Assembly: GCA_946408825.1 (NCBI GenBank)
Contig: CAMJTU010000011.1
Coordinates: forward strand, 39,385 to 103,384
Length of the DNA: 64,000 nucleotides
Reading direction: 5' to 3'
Origin: an uncultured Planctomycetaceae bacterium
Lineage (GTDB): Bacteria > Planctomycetota > Planctomycetia > Pirellulales > Thermoguttaceae
A program made the position numbers and the translations under genes. The notes under the pieces are model-generated. The model had not been told where the DNA came from. It did no database searches and worked only from the letters and a program-made list of their open reading frames with translations. Of this stretch, positions 25,240 to 33,405 are shown piece after piece; position 1 is the first letter of the stretch, and each line of letters begins with the position of its first letter.

Positions 25240-26076
25240 ATGAAAAATTTGACGTTAGTCGTTGCGCTCGCGAGCATCATGGTCGTGCCCGGTCTCATTC
25301 TTGCACAAGAATCTCAATTCCCGCCGATTCCGTCTGCTCCGTGCGTCGCACACCGTGGGTTCTCTGCAATTGCGCCAGAAAATACGATTTCTTCAGCGCT
25401 CAAAGCGATTGAAGTTGGCGCCCAAGGAAGCGAATTTGACGTTTATACTACAACTGACGGAATTCTCTTTCTAAACCACGACGGAAATCTTAAACGCACG
25501 ACTGGAGTAGATATCGCTTGCAACGCCGTTGATTTTCCCACGCTTGCCAAGCTTGACTTCGGAGCTTTCAAGGGGGAAGAATTCAAGGGAGAACACGTCG
25601 CAACGTACGACGAAGCTCTTAAAACGTTCAAAGGAACAAACACACGTCCTGTCGTTGAAATTAAGGTAGGCGGTATTGAAGATAAGATCGTCGCTTATCT
25701 CCACAAATACGATCTCGTTGAAACGGCTATCGTCATTGACTTCAACGCTTCGCACCTTAAGAAAATCCGCGAGATAGAACCCAATCTTTGTTGCGCTTGG
25801 CTTGTCTCATTCAAAGTTGCCGAAGAAACGCCTGAATCTATGGCAAAAAAAATCATCGAGACGTGCAAAGATATCAACACCAATGTCGTAGACGTTGAAT
25901 ATCACGCTATTACTCCCGAATTTCTAAAGATTCTTGACGATGCTGGAATCACGGTCATGTGTTGGACGGTGGACAATGACAAAGATATCCAGAATCTCGT
26001 CAAAATGGGAGTTAAGAGCATCACTACGAACCGTCCGGACGCTGTGCTCAAAGCTCAAGCTGAAGCGGCGAAATGA
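25240..26076 (+). CDS. Exported glycerophosphodiester phosphodiesterase
   Basis: 278 residues from the ATG at 25240 (AAGGAG seven bases upstream). The signal peptide is KNLTLVVALASIMVVPGLILAQ. The GDPD domain is complete: CVAHRGFSAIAPENT (H38, R39, E47), GSEFDVYTTTDG (E65, D67 metal ligands), FLNHDGNLKRTT (H80), VVEIKVG (Glu/Lys), and a last strand GITVMCWTVDN. The enzyme hydrolyses glycerophosphodiesters to an alcohol and glycerol-3-phosphate, outside the cytoplasm in this case, so it probably scavenges phosphate and glycerol from phospholipid debris. It has its own promoter and a hairpin terminator. Confidence 0.9.
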   Translation: MKNLTLVVALASIMVVPGLILAQESQFPPIPSAPCVAHRGFSAIAPENTISSALKAIEVGAQGSEFDVYTTTDGILFLNHDGNLKRTTGVDIACNAVDFPTLAKLDFGAFKGEEFKGEHVATYDEALKTFKGTNTRPVVEIKVGGIEDKIVAYLHKYDLVETAIVIDFNASHLKKIREIEPNLCCAWLVSFKVAEETPESMAKKIIETCKDINTNVVDVEYHAITPEFLKILDDAGITVMCWTVDNDKDIQNLVKMGVKSITTNRPDAVLKAQAEAAK

Positions 26077-26116
26077 CGCTCGCTTTCGTAGTCTTGCGCT
26101 TCTTTTGAATTAACGA

Positions 26117-26155
26117 GGAACACGGCGCTTTTGTCAAGTATACGCGTCGTGTTCC
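26117..26155 (+). terminator. Hairpin terminator of the GDPD gene
   Basis: Bases 26117-26128 pair with 26144-26155 (12 bp including one G-T). It lies 40 bases after the GDPD stop. The upstream-most possible start of the next gene (TTG at 26131) falls in the loop. Confidence 0.65.
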
Positions 26156-26178
26156 GATTTGATCTTGGAACAAGACAA

Positions 26179-26952
26179 TTGACTCAGAATAGCGATCCGG
26201 CTTGTAGCGCCAATCAAACGTCTGAAACATTCGCTTTAGAGCAACCTTCGCCTTATCTGTCAGCTCGCCAACTGTTAGACGTCAAACAATTCCAGAAGCG
26301 TGTTGTTTACGAAGATAACCATTTGCTCGTCGTCGATAAGCCGGTATGCATCGCGACGCAAGGTGCGTCTGCCAATCAACTCTCGCTTTTTAACCTCGCT
26401 CAACACTACGTTAAAATAAAATACAACAAACCTGGCGCCGTCTTTCTAGGCGTTGTCAGTAGAATTGATTATCCGGTATCCGGAGTTGTTGTTTTTGCGA
26501 GAACGTCCAAAAGCGCAAAACGACTGAATGAACAATTTCGTGGTCATTCTGTTCATAAAGTGTACAGAGCTCTCCTCGAAGGGACGCTAAAAAAAGATTC
26601 GGCAGAACTTGTCAATTACATCTGCGAGGATGAACAAAACGGAAGGTTATGGATTTCGGAGACGCCAAATCAAAACAAACGCTTCAAGCCTAAAGAATCT
26701 AGGCTCGTTTACAAAACAATTAGCCGTTTTCCTTCAGCGACGCTCGTTGAGATCGAGTTGCTCACTGGTAGAAAGCACCAAATTAGATTGCAGTTCGCTC
26801 ATCAAAGCGCTCCTGTTGTGGGCGATGGCAAATATGGAGCGCAAATTCTAGACCAACGTGGAATCTGTTTACATTCGTATAAATTAACGTTGTCGCATCC
26901 TACGCAATCGCGTCGCCTGACCTTTATCGCGCCTCAACCCGTTTGGATCTAA
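26179..26952 (+). CDS. RluA-family pseudouridine synthase
   Basis: About 257 residues if translation starts at the TTG at 26179; the frame is open from a TTG at 26131 but that codon is inside the preceding terminator. The catalytic block is VVSRIDYPVSGVVVFART with the Asp of the R-x-D motif, corresponding to HRLDxxTSG in RluA/RluD; NHLLVVDKP, KVYRALLEG, and LLTGRKHQIRLQFAH are the other conserved blocks. There is no N-terminal S4 domain. The enzyme converts specific uridines in rRNA or tRNA to pseudouridine; the exact target cannot be inferred. Replacement of H by S in the HRLD motif is a minor oddity. Confidence 0.85.
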   Translation: MTQNSDPACSANQTSETFALEQPSPYLSARQLLDVKQFQKRVVYEDNHLLVVDKPVCIATQGASANQLSLFNLAQHYVKIKYNKPGAVFLGVVSRIDYPVSGVVVFARTSKSAKRLNEQFRGHSVHKVYRALLEGTLKKDSAELVNYICEDEQNGRLWISETPNQNKRFKPKESRLVYKTISRFPSATLVEIELLTGRKHQIRLQFAHQSAPVVGDGKYGAQILDQRGICLHSYKLTLSHPTQSRRLTFIAPQPVWI

Positions 26953-27048
26953 GTTATGCGTTGCTAATAATACGCCTTTCCGATTTCGCTTTCGGTCTTT
27001 CATTTTAGTCGTGACTTTGTAACGTCTAGTACAGACAGAACTATCAAC

Positions 27049-28953
27049 ATGCCTCTTCCTCCTATTCACGAAAGAGTTAAGCGAAGTAAGCTTGTTTCAA
27101 ATTTTGATTTGGAATCTGTTTCAATGAAAATTTGCGCAAAGCTAGGCGACCGCTTTTCTGACGATTTAAGCGAAGAAGAGCGTTTGTCTCAAGCTAACCT
27201 TGTCGCTTCTTTAATCCAGAATCCAATAAAGGACGACGACAATGAAAAAAGCGAAACTTTTTTTGAACTTAGCGCAGGGACGAAAGAAATCAATTCTCAG
27301 ATATCACGAACACAGGACTCCGTCCCGCTTAATGAGATTCGTCAACATCTCAACTTAAGACGTCTTGACTTTAATGATGAAGACGTCGTCGTCAACTTTG
27401 AAGAGATTCTCTTAAAAAAACTTGTCAAGAGAAACCATATCAACAAGTGGCAAGCAGCTAAGCTCCAAGAAGGACGGAGCACTTTTTTTCTCGGAAACGC
27501 TCCGTTCCGATATCGCATTGTTGGACAATTGGGTAAAGGTGGATATGGCGAAGTATATCATGGTCGCGAGGAACAACACACGTCTAATAAAACTGGTAAA
27601 ATTAAAAACGACGTTGCAATTAAAGTTCTGCAAAACAAAAATGTTAAGCCAGATTCACGATACATGTTCCTGCGTGAATATGAAATTGCACGAAGATTTA
27701 AAAACGCCAATATTGTCGCTTTTCGAGGCTTTTCAAACAGCGCTTCTATTGATTACTGCGTTCTTGAATATGTAGATGGAGGCGACGCTAGTCGTCTGCT
27801 GAGAAAGTATGGACGATTAGACTATCGTGTTGCGTGTTACATTATTGCAGAAACAGCTAAAGGACTGGTCTATCTTCATGAAAAAGGCGTGATTCACCGC
27901 GATATCAAACCAAGCAACATCCTCCTAATGAAGACAGGCGAAGTTAAATTGACTGATTTTGGATTTGTTTCTGCAATTCGAAACTATAAGAATACAGGCA
28001 AACTCTCTCCCATTGGACTCGAACTTGAGGAGTGGGAAGAAAAAAACTGGTCTAAAGAAATAATTCCAACGACAGGTCTACTTAGAGAACGAAAACGAAG
28101 AATTCAGGGGACCCGTAATTATATCGCGCCTGAACAACACGATTCCCCCGGTTCTCCCAACCCACTCTGGGATGTTTATTCTCTTGGTTGCTCACTCTAC
28201 TCGCTTCTCACAGGCGTAGCGCCTCCGGAACCGTCAAGTTTTTCAGAAAGTTTGCGCAAGGCGCGTAATTATGCTGAAGACAGCTACTCGGAACTCGGAT
28301 TGGAAATCGAAACTCAATCATTAATTCTTCCAGAACTCTCAGATTTACCCCGCAAACTTGCAAAACTTGTCATAAAGATGATGGCTAGAAAGCCTTCCGA
28401 ACGTGTTCAATCCGTTCAAGAAGTTGTTGACAGCCTTGGTCAATGGCTATTAGAAGATCAGCAACAGCGTTTCGATAAAATTAAGCTTGGTCTTACAGAG
28501 GATCGTGAAAACGTCTGGAGTGAGGAAAACATCCGTCAGTGCTTCGGTATACCTTCTTCGCTTCCCCTAAACCGTTCCCCCATCGCCTACTCGTCGGGAT
28601 TTCAACCTAGGACAGGAACAGTTGGAACCTCTGTGGTAAGCGCTTCCACGGCTTTCTATGAAGCGGTTTTAGCGTCCCCTCCTCAAGAACCAGAAGCACT
28701 TAATTTTGTCAATACAATTGTAGACTCCGTTGTTGATTCAATAAATCATTCTGAGACGTTAATATCTCCCCCCGTTGTCAAACGAACTCTTCCCCGGTTT
28801 GATAAATCATTTAACGCATCCTCTGAAGTCAAAAAACTCGAGAAAAAAATTAAACGGCTCAGAAAGACGATCACTCGGTTAAAGGTTTTCGTCTTTTATC
28901 CCTTAGGAGCGTTTACATTCCTTTTACTTATCGTTTACTTATTAAAGTCATAA
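27049..28953 (+). CDS. Membrane-anchored Ser/Thr protein kinase, planctomycete type
   Basis: 634 residues. The first 150 residues are cytoplasmic and end in INKWQAAKLQEGRSTFFLG, a segment that precedes the kinase domain in many planctomycete kinases. The kinase domain is canonical: GKGGYGEVY (about 162-170), AIKVL (K192), HRDIKPSN (D285), DFG (D303), APE (E362), and VYSLGCSLYSLLTG. DFG to APE spans 59 residues, about 30 more than usual, and the extra stretch is charged (LELEEWEEKNWSKE). A charged coiled segment (EVKKLEKKIKRLRK) leads to a single C-terminal membrane helix (about 613-632), so it is tail-anchored with the catalytic domain in the cytoplasm. Substrates unknown. Confidence 0.9.
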   Translation: MPLPPIHERVKRSKLVSNFDLESVSMKICAKLGDRFSDDLSEEERLSQANLVASLIQNPIKDDDNEKSETFFELSAGTKEINSQISRTQDSVPLNEIRQHLNLRRLDFNDEDVVVNFEEILLKKLVKRNHINKWQAAKLQEGRSTFFLGNAPFRYRIVGQLGKGGYGEVYHGREEQHTSNKTGKIKNDVAIKVLQNKNVKPDSRYMFLREYEIARRFKNANIVAFRGFSNSASIDYCVLEYVDGGDASRLLRKYGRLDYRVACYIIAETAKGLVYLHEKGVIHRDIKPSNILLMKTGEVKLTDFGFVSAIRNYKNTGKLSPIGLELEEWEEKNWSKEIIPTTGLLRERKRRIQGTRNYIAPEQHDSPGSPNPLWDVYSLGCSLYSLLTGVAPPEPSSFSESLRKARNYAEDSYSELGLEIETQSLILPELSDLPRKLAKLVIKMMARKPSERVQSVQEVVDSLGQWLLEDQQQRFDKIKLGLTEDRENVWSEENIRQCFGIPSSLPLNRSPIAYSSGFQPRTGTVGTSVVSASTAFYEAVLASPPQEPEALNFVNTIVDSVVDSINHSETLISPPVVKRTLPRFDKSFNASSEVKKLEKKIKRLRKTITRLKVFVFYPLGAFTFLLLIVYLLKS

Positions 28954-28970
28954 TCTATTAAACGCTATAA

Positions 28971-29004
28971 AACGTTAAAGCTCTCAAGTCTACTATTTAA
29001 CGTT
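28971..29004 (+). terminator. Weak hairpin between the kinase and rnc genes
   Basis: AACGTTAAA (28971-28979) pairs with TTTAACGTT (28996-29004), 9 bp, followed by CTTCTC. It lies 18 bases after the kinase stop. The stem is A/T-rich and the T tract poor. Confidence 0.35.
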
Positions 29005-29033
29005 CTTCTCGAATGGCATTCTGAGGAGAGACA

Positions 29034-29780
29034 ATGAGTTACATATCGTTAGACTTCGATTCTTACGAAAGTAAAATTGGCTATAAATTCAATAATTGTC
29101 AACTGCTAAAAACGGCTCTGACTCACAGCTCTTGTGCAAATACGCACCTTGAATCAAACGAGCGTTTGGAGTTTCTAGGAGACGCGACGCTTGGAATGGT
29201 CGTCGCCAATCTTCTGTACTGTCGATTCCCGCAAAAAACTGAGGGCGAACTTTCAAAGCTTAAAGGCTTCATTGTCAGTAGGCATGCTTGTAAACGCGTC
29301 GCTCTTCAACTCGGACTCGATCGTTATCTTAGGATAGGCAAGGGGGTAAATCCTATTCCTGATTCGTTGGTATCAAACGTTATGGAAGCCGTCATAGGAG
29401 CTATTTTTATCGATGGAGGCTTCGAGGCGGCACGTTCTTTCGTAGAAGATCATTTCAGCGAAGAAATCGACGCTGCGCTAAATTCAGGAAGAATAGAAAG
29501 TAAACCGTCGTCTAAAGAAAGCGATAAGTCTGACGAAGTTTTTGAAGATTTCAAATCGCTCCTTCAAATTGAGACCCAACGCATGTTTCCTGGACAGAAG
29601 CCTATATACATACAGCTTTCACAATCTGGTCCTGAACATCAAAAGAGCTTTCTAGTTGCAACTGAAGTCAACGGAAAACGTTATAGTAGTGCATGGGGTA
29701 AAAGCAAAAAAGAGGCGGAGCAGCGCGCGGCGGGCAACGCACTGCGCCAAATAAAAGGGCAAACGCCTCTCTTTCAGTAA
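29034..29780 (+). CDS. rnc: Ribonuclease III
   Basis: 248 residues. The RNase III signature NERLEFLGDATLG is at residues 41-53 with the catalytic Glu and Asp, and VMEAVIGAIFIDGG holds the second acidic pair. A double-stranded-RNA-binding domain ends the protein (DFKSLLQIETQ... SAWGKSKKEAEQRAAGNAL). It cuts double-stranded RNA in rRNA precursors and other hairpins, acting as a cytoplasmic dimer. GAGGAGAG lies 6 bases before the ATG. The linker between the domains (ESKPSSKESDKSDE) is longer and more charged than in E. coli. It is convergent with the TSCPD gene. Confidence 0.96.
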   Translation: MSYISLDFDSYESKIGYKFNNCQLLKTALTHSSCANTHLESNERLEFLGDATLGMVVANLLYCRFPQKTEGELSKLKGFIVSRHACKRVALQLGLDRYLRIGKGVNPIPDSLVSNVMEAVIGAIFIDGGFEAARSFVEDHFSEEIDAALNSGRIESKPSSKESDKSDEVFEDFKSLLQIETQRMFPGQKPIYIQLSQSGPEHQKSFLVATEVNGKRYSSAWGKSKKEAEQRAAGNALRQIKGQTPLFQ

Positions 29781-29891
29781 CCGTTTCTTGTAGACGCTTT
29801 GATTGATTTGCGGTCTAAGCTTGGTCAATGAATAACTCATATTACCCTTCAGACATAAGAATCGCCGTCGACTGTCACAACTAAGGATCCC

Positions 29892-30143
29892 CTATTGGTT
29901 GTTGATAGTTTGTTCAAGCGCACAGGCAAGCTGGTCAGGACAAGACGTAGGACGACCGTTGCATGAAATTCCCTTCAATCGAGTCAGCACGTCTTCCACT
30001 TTCATCCCCTCGACCAAACGACCAATCCCCTGTAGATTGCCATTACAACCACCGTCGAATCTAACGTTGTGGACGACGCCGTTTTCAACAGAAAAATGAA
30101 TCTGCTTTGAGCAAGTTCCTTTGGTCTTATAAACGATATCCAT
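29892..30143 (-). CDS. TSCPD domain protein (TIGR03905-like)
   Basis: 83 residues. Cysteines at TKGTCSKQ, GGCNGN, ISCNGRPTSCPDQLACALE are spaced as in the small TSCPD proteins, whose name comes from this T-S-C-P-D motif, also found at the C-terminus of B12-dependent ribonucleotide reductases. The cysteines suggest metal binding or redox function, but no activity is established for the standalone form. ATG at 30143 has AAAGGAG upstream. It is followed 43 bases later by the lyase gene on the opposite side of the reading direction; it may be transcribed alone. Confidence 0.82.
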   Translation of the reverse strand: MDIVYKTKGTCSKQIHFSVENGVVHNVRFDGGCNGNLQGIGRLVEGMKVEDVLTRLKGISCNGRPTSCPDQLACALEQTINNQ

Positions 30144-30186
30144 GAAAAAACTCCTTTAATTCTGGTCGCAATTTAAACTTACGAAT

Positions 30187-32178
30187 CTATTCAACAACTG
30201 AGGGAGAAAAACAGGTCGTAAAAACGATTTTTTCACTTGGTGAAATTGTCACGCCTTCCTTAATAACAGAAACACCAGGATTCTTGGCGTCAAATTCCTC
30301 TTGTGTTTCGCACGATTCAACGCTTCGTTCAATAGCAATCGCACGATTTGTCGTCGTCGTAAACTTCTTAATCAGATTTTTAGACGTTCCATTTAAAAAA
30401 TTCTGGATTAGATAAAGCGTTCCATCTCGTTCCTCAAGTTTAGCGGGAGTTAAGAATCGGCGTTCTATCGTTGCAGATTTGTCAGGAAGGGCTTCAAAGA
30501 CATCTTCAACAACGAGAGAACCGTCGGGGTTAAGAGTAACTTTACGTTCAACCTTAAGAACCTCGTTCCTGTAAACAGGGGTCAGATCTATTACAGCATA
30601 AGATTCTTCGCCAAAATCGCCAATATTTGTTTCGATAAAAGAGGTTTTACCGTCGACCTGTTGAAGTTTTCCGTTGATTGTGGGAACACTATGGCCAAAA
30701 TTATTGTAACGTAATAACTTCCAACGATCAGAATTTTGCGACATATTCCAGAGGTTCATACCGCGCGATTCAATCTTATGATAATCCTCGGGTCCCAATT
30801 CCACAATCCAACGAACGCCGCCGTCGTCGTAGACAAAACTTCCCTCGTCAAGGTGCCCATGTGGAGCCATGGGAACTCCGCATTTAACTCCAAGATATGC
30901 AGCGTCTTGCCGCCAAGCGGTTCTAAAAAGCGCAACGCAACAAAGACCAGAACCTTTCCCGATATAACCGAGTTTGGTAGGAGGATTGAGTTCAGAAACA
31001 GCGCCACCCCATAAAAGAGCTGCGACGGCAAGTCGACCGCGAACAAGCGAACCGAAAGACCTATCGCCGCTTTGCCCCTCTCCTTGTGCGACACGAAAAG
31101 CCGCAAGAACTGCGTTCATTTCATTCCAAGGGATTCCTGAACGTCCCGTTTTATACGCGTACCAAAAGGCAGTCGGTTCAAATAGCTTTCCACCGCCAGA
31201 ATCAGGATAATTGAATGCGGCGCCAGTAGTTCCAAAAACATGCTCGTAGTAGTCTATCGACTTCAAAAAACCTGGACTATCAGAACGTCCAAAATCTCGC
31301 CCCAAAGCAGACTCAAGCGCACTGACAAGCAAAATATTAAAACCCGTTCCATACCCCCAATATCCGGGTCCCTCTGTGTAATTACCGTCAGGCTCATACG
31401 ACGACATACTCCATGTAACGCCGTTAACTGCGTTCCAGACGAGTCTCTCTAAATTCAACCGATTGTCGTCGCTAACCTCGTCAATAATCGCCAAACTACC
31501 ATAGAGAGCGCCACACCAACAAACCTGATTCCAGTTGGCAGTATTACGTTTCCATCCGCCCTTGAATCTCAGGGCTTCGACAAGTCCTTTCGTATAAATC
31601 GCGTCGCGAATTCTTGTTCTATTTTCCTCTGAAAAAATCTCTTTACAAGAATCATAGCCAATCGCCATTGCTACAGTCATCTCGGCGACGTCCAAAAAAT
31701 GCGAAGGATTCCAATCTTGAAAACCCGCTATCGCTAAAGACTCTTGTTCAACGCGCTTGGCATATTTTTCATCGCCAGTATATCGATACAGGAAACTCCA
31801 ATCGAAAATACGTAATAACGCCTCCCTCGATACAGACAGAAGACGTCGACCAGTCAGGATACGTTCGACTGGTTTAGACTCAAACTTTGCGTCCGCAAAA
31901 GCTTTTAAAGCAATATAATACTTGAACCAATAATTATCAGTCTCAAGCTTTGAATGAACGTCGGCAAGCATCTTATCCGTCAGAAGCAAGCGGGGCGCAA
32001 CACGCAATTCTCTGAGAGCAGACTGTATCTCCTCAAAAGAAACAGACTGAAAATCAGGATGCGCTGGAGTTGGTTCATACATGTTTTCCGCAGCGTCAAC
32101 GAAAACCAGTCGACCAAACCATAGGACAACGGCAATAAATAAGTTTATGTTTTTATTGTTTATCAATCCGATCATCAT
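30187..32178 (-). CDS. Exported heparinase II/III-like polysaccharide lyase
   Basis: 663 residues from the ATG at 32178 (a second ATG at 32175); the frame is open from a TTG at 32205. Signal segment NLFIAVVLWFGRLVFVDAA. Residues 60-330 form the (alpha/alpha) toroid domain with ANWNQVCWCGALYGSLA, SYEPDGNYTEGPGYWGYG and FNYPDSGG. The second half is the antiparallel beta domain of heparinase II/III proteins with MAPHGHLDEGSFVYDDGGVRW, which places the His and Asp characteristic of the family. PL12/15/17/21 lyases of this fold cleave uronic-acid polysaccharides (heparan, alginate) by beta-elimination. Substrate is not decidable. It is an isolated unit, divergent from the alpha/beta hydrolase gene. 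Confidence 0.8.
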   Translation of the reverse strand: MMIGLINNKNINLFIAVVLWFGRLVFVDAAENMYEPTPAHPDFQSVSFEEIQSALRELRVAPRLLLTDKMLADVHSKLETDNYWFKYYIALKAFADAKFESKPVERILTGRRLLSVSREALLRIFDWSFLYRYTGDEKYAKRVEQESLAIAGFQDWNPSHFLDVAEMTVAMAIGYDSCKEIFSEENRTRIRDAIYTKGLVEALRFKGGWKRNTANWNQVCWCGALYGSLAIIDEVSDDNRLNLERLVWNAVNGVTWSMSSYEPDGNYTEGPGYWGYGTGFNILLVSALESALGRDFGRSDSPGFLKSIDYYEHVFGTTGAAFNYPDSGGGKLFEPTAFWYAYKTGRSGIPWNEMNAVLAAFRVAQGEGQSGDRSFGSLVRGRLAVAALLWGGAVSELNPPTKLGYIGKGSGLCCVALFRTAWRQDAAYLGVKCGVPMAPHGHLDEGSFVYDDGGVRWIVELGPEDYHKIESRGMNLWNMSQNSDRWKLLRYNNFGHSVPTINGKLQQVDGKTSFIETNIGDFGEESYAVIDLTPVYRNEVLKVERKVTLNPDGSLVVEDVFEALPDKSATIERRFLTPAKLEERDGTLYLIQNFLNGTSKNLIKKFTTTTNRAIAIERSVESCETQEEFDAKNPGVSVIKEGVTISPSEKIVFTTCFSPSVVE

Positions 32179-32481
32179 TTCAAATAAGTCAAAAAACGGC
32201 GTCAAGCCTACGTCTGGAAATGCAAAACAGTATCGAAAAGAAATGTCGAACTTTCAATACATACTTAACCCCCTCTGCGGGAATTTTACTTCGAATCCAA
32301 TGAGGTTTCAACCCTAGAAAAACGCTCCGTAGCCGTCATAATTTCAAAACAATACGTTCAATCTTCATTACGACTGTTAATCCGTTGACGTTTAAGATAT
32401 AATAACAAAGCGAGCGGACGTTGTCCCAGATATGTTTAGTATTTGTCTACACTGTAGTTATCGGTGGAATTATTTGTCATC
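32179..32481. other. Divergent intergenic region between lyase and hydrolase genes
   Basis: 303 bases with no supported coding frame. It is A/T-rich near 32390-32410, where a perfect TATAAT is found (separate entry). Confidence 0.5.
32398..32403 (+). promoter_or_regulatory. Candidate -10 element of the alpha/beta hydrolase gene
   Basis: A perfect TATAAT lies 78 bases before the start at 32482. The sequence 17 bases upstream (TGTTAA) is a poor -35 match, so this is tentative. Confidence 0.35.
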
Positions 32482-33354
32482 ATGAACAAACCTGCTTTTC
32501 ATGATTTGATTTGTCTCGTCATATCGTCTATTTTGGTTTCGTTTGGCGCCGTCTCTTTTGCGGAAACCGATGAGGATCAACTTCCAGAGTCAAACAGACC
32601 TCCAACAGAAGCTACTCTTTGTAACTTCAACGCTTTTGACAACACAGAACAATCCTATCTCGAGCATGTTCCGAATAATTTCGACGAGAAAAAAACAACA
32701 ACGTTAATCTTGGCTCTTCATGGGCATGGCTCGGATTTAGGACAAATTTTTAGCGGAGTCTACGCAGAGTTTAACGCCGTTTTAGACGTAGCCTCTTCTC
32801 ACAACGCAATCGTCGTATCGCCTCAGTATCGTGGAACAACTTCATGGATGGGTCCCGCAGCTGAGAAAGACGTTGTTCAGATCATTAACGAACAAAAAGC
32901 GAAACGACGAATCGACCGTGTCCTTATTACAGGCGCCTCTATGGGCGGTTCCTCTTCTTTGACTTTTACGGCAATCCACCCGGAACTCGTCGATGCAGTT
33001 GTCGCTATGAACGGTACGGCAAACCACCTTGAATACGAACATTTTCAAGATGCTATTACAGAATCATTTGGCGGAACGAAACGTGAAATTCCCGACGAAT
33101 ATAAGAAAAGGAGCGCCGAATACTTTCCCGAAAGTTTCCGTGGAAAAATAACAGCTATTACGTTGGGAACGCTCGATGAAATTGTCGAACCTGATAGCGC
33201 AAGACGACTGGCCGCCGTCGTCACAAAAATCGGCGGCGACGTTTTAGTCGTCGAAAGAGAAAACGAAGGTCATAGAACACGATACTCCGACGCCAGAGAC
33301 GCGCTTGAATATGCGCTCAATGCGCTTGATTCAATTTCGGTTTCTGTGGAATAA
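32482..33354 (+). CDS. Exported alpha/beta hydrolase (esterase / S9-like)
   Basis: 290 residues from the ATG at 32482; a GTG at 32464 is in frame. The signal is DLICLVISSILVSFGAVSFA. The fold's oxyanion-loop motif LALHGHGSD is at residue ~73, and the nucleophile elbow is ITGASMGGSSS with S153. The acid is probably in TLGTLDEIVEPDS and the histidine is H264 in ENEGHRTRYSD. This arrangement resembles the exported esterase/feruloyl-esterase-like group. The acyl substrate is unknown. The HzsA-related gene follows after 51 bases, so the two may be cotranscribed. Confidence 0.8.
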   Translation: MNKPAFHDLICLVISSILVSFGAVSFAETDEDQLPESNRPPTEATLCNFNAFDNTEQSYLEHVPNNFDEKKTTTLILALHGHGSDLGQIFSGVYAEFNAVLDVASSHNAIVVSPQYRGTTSWMGPAAEKDVVQIINEQKAKRRIDRVLITGASMGGSSSLTFTAIHPELVDAVVAMNGTANHLEYEHFQDAITESFGGTKREIPDEYKKRSAEYFPESFRGKITAITLGTLDEIVEPDSARRLAAVVTKIGGDVLVVERENEGHRTRYSDARDALEYALNALDSISVSVE

Positions 33355-33405
33355 GACGCTCGCTGCCCGAATTCACTTTTGACTTTTTGATATGAGGTTG
33401 GTCTT

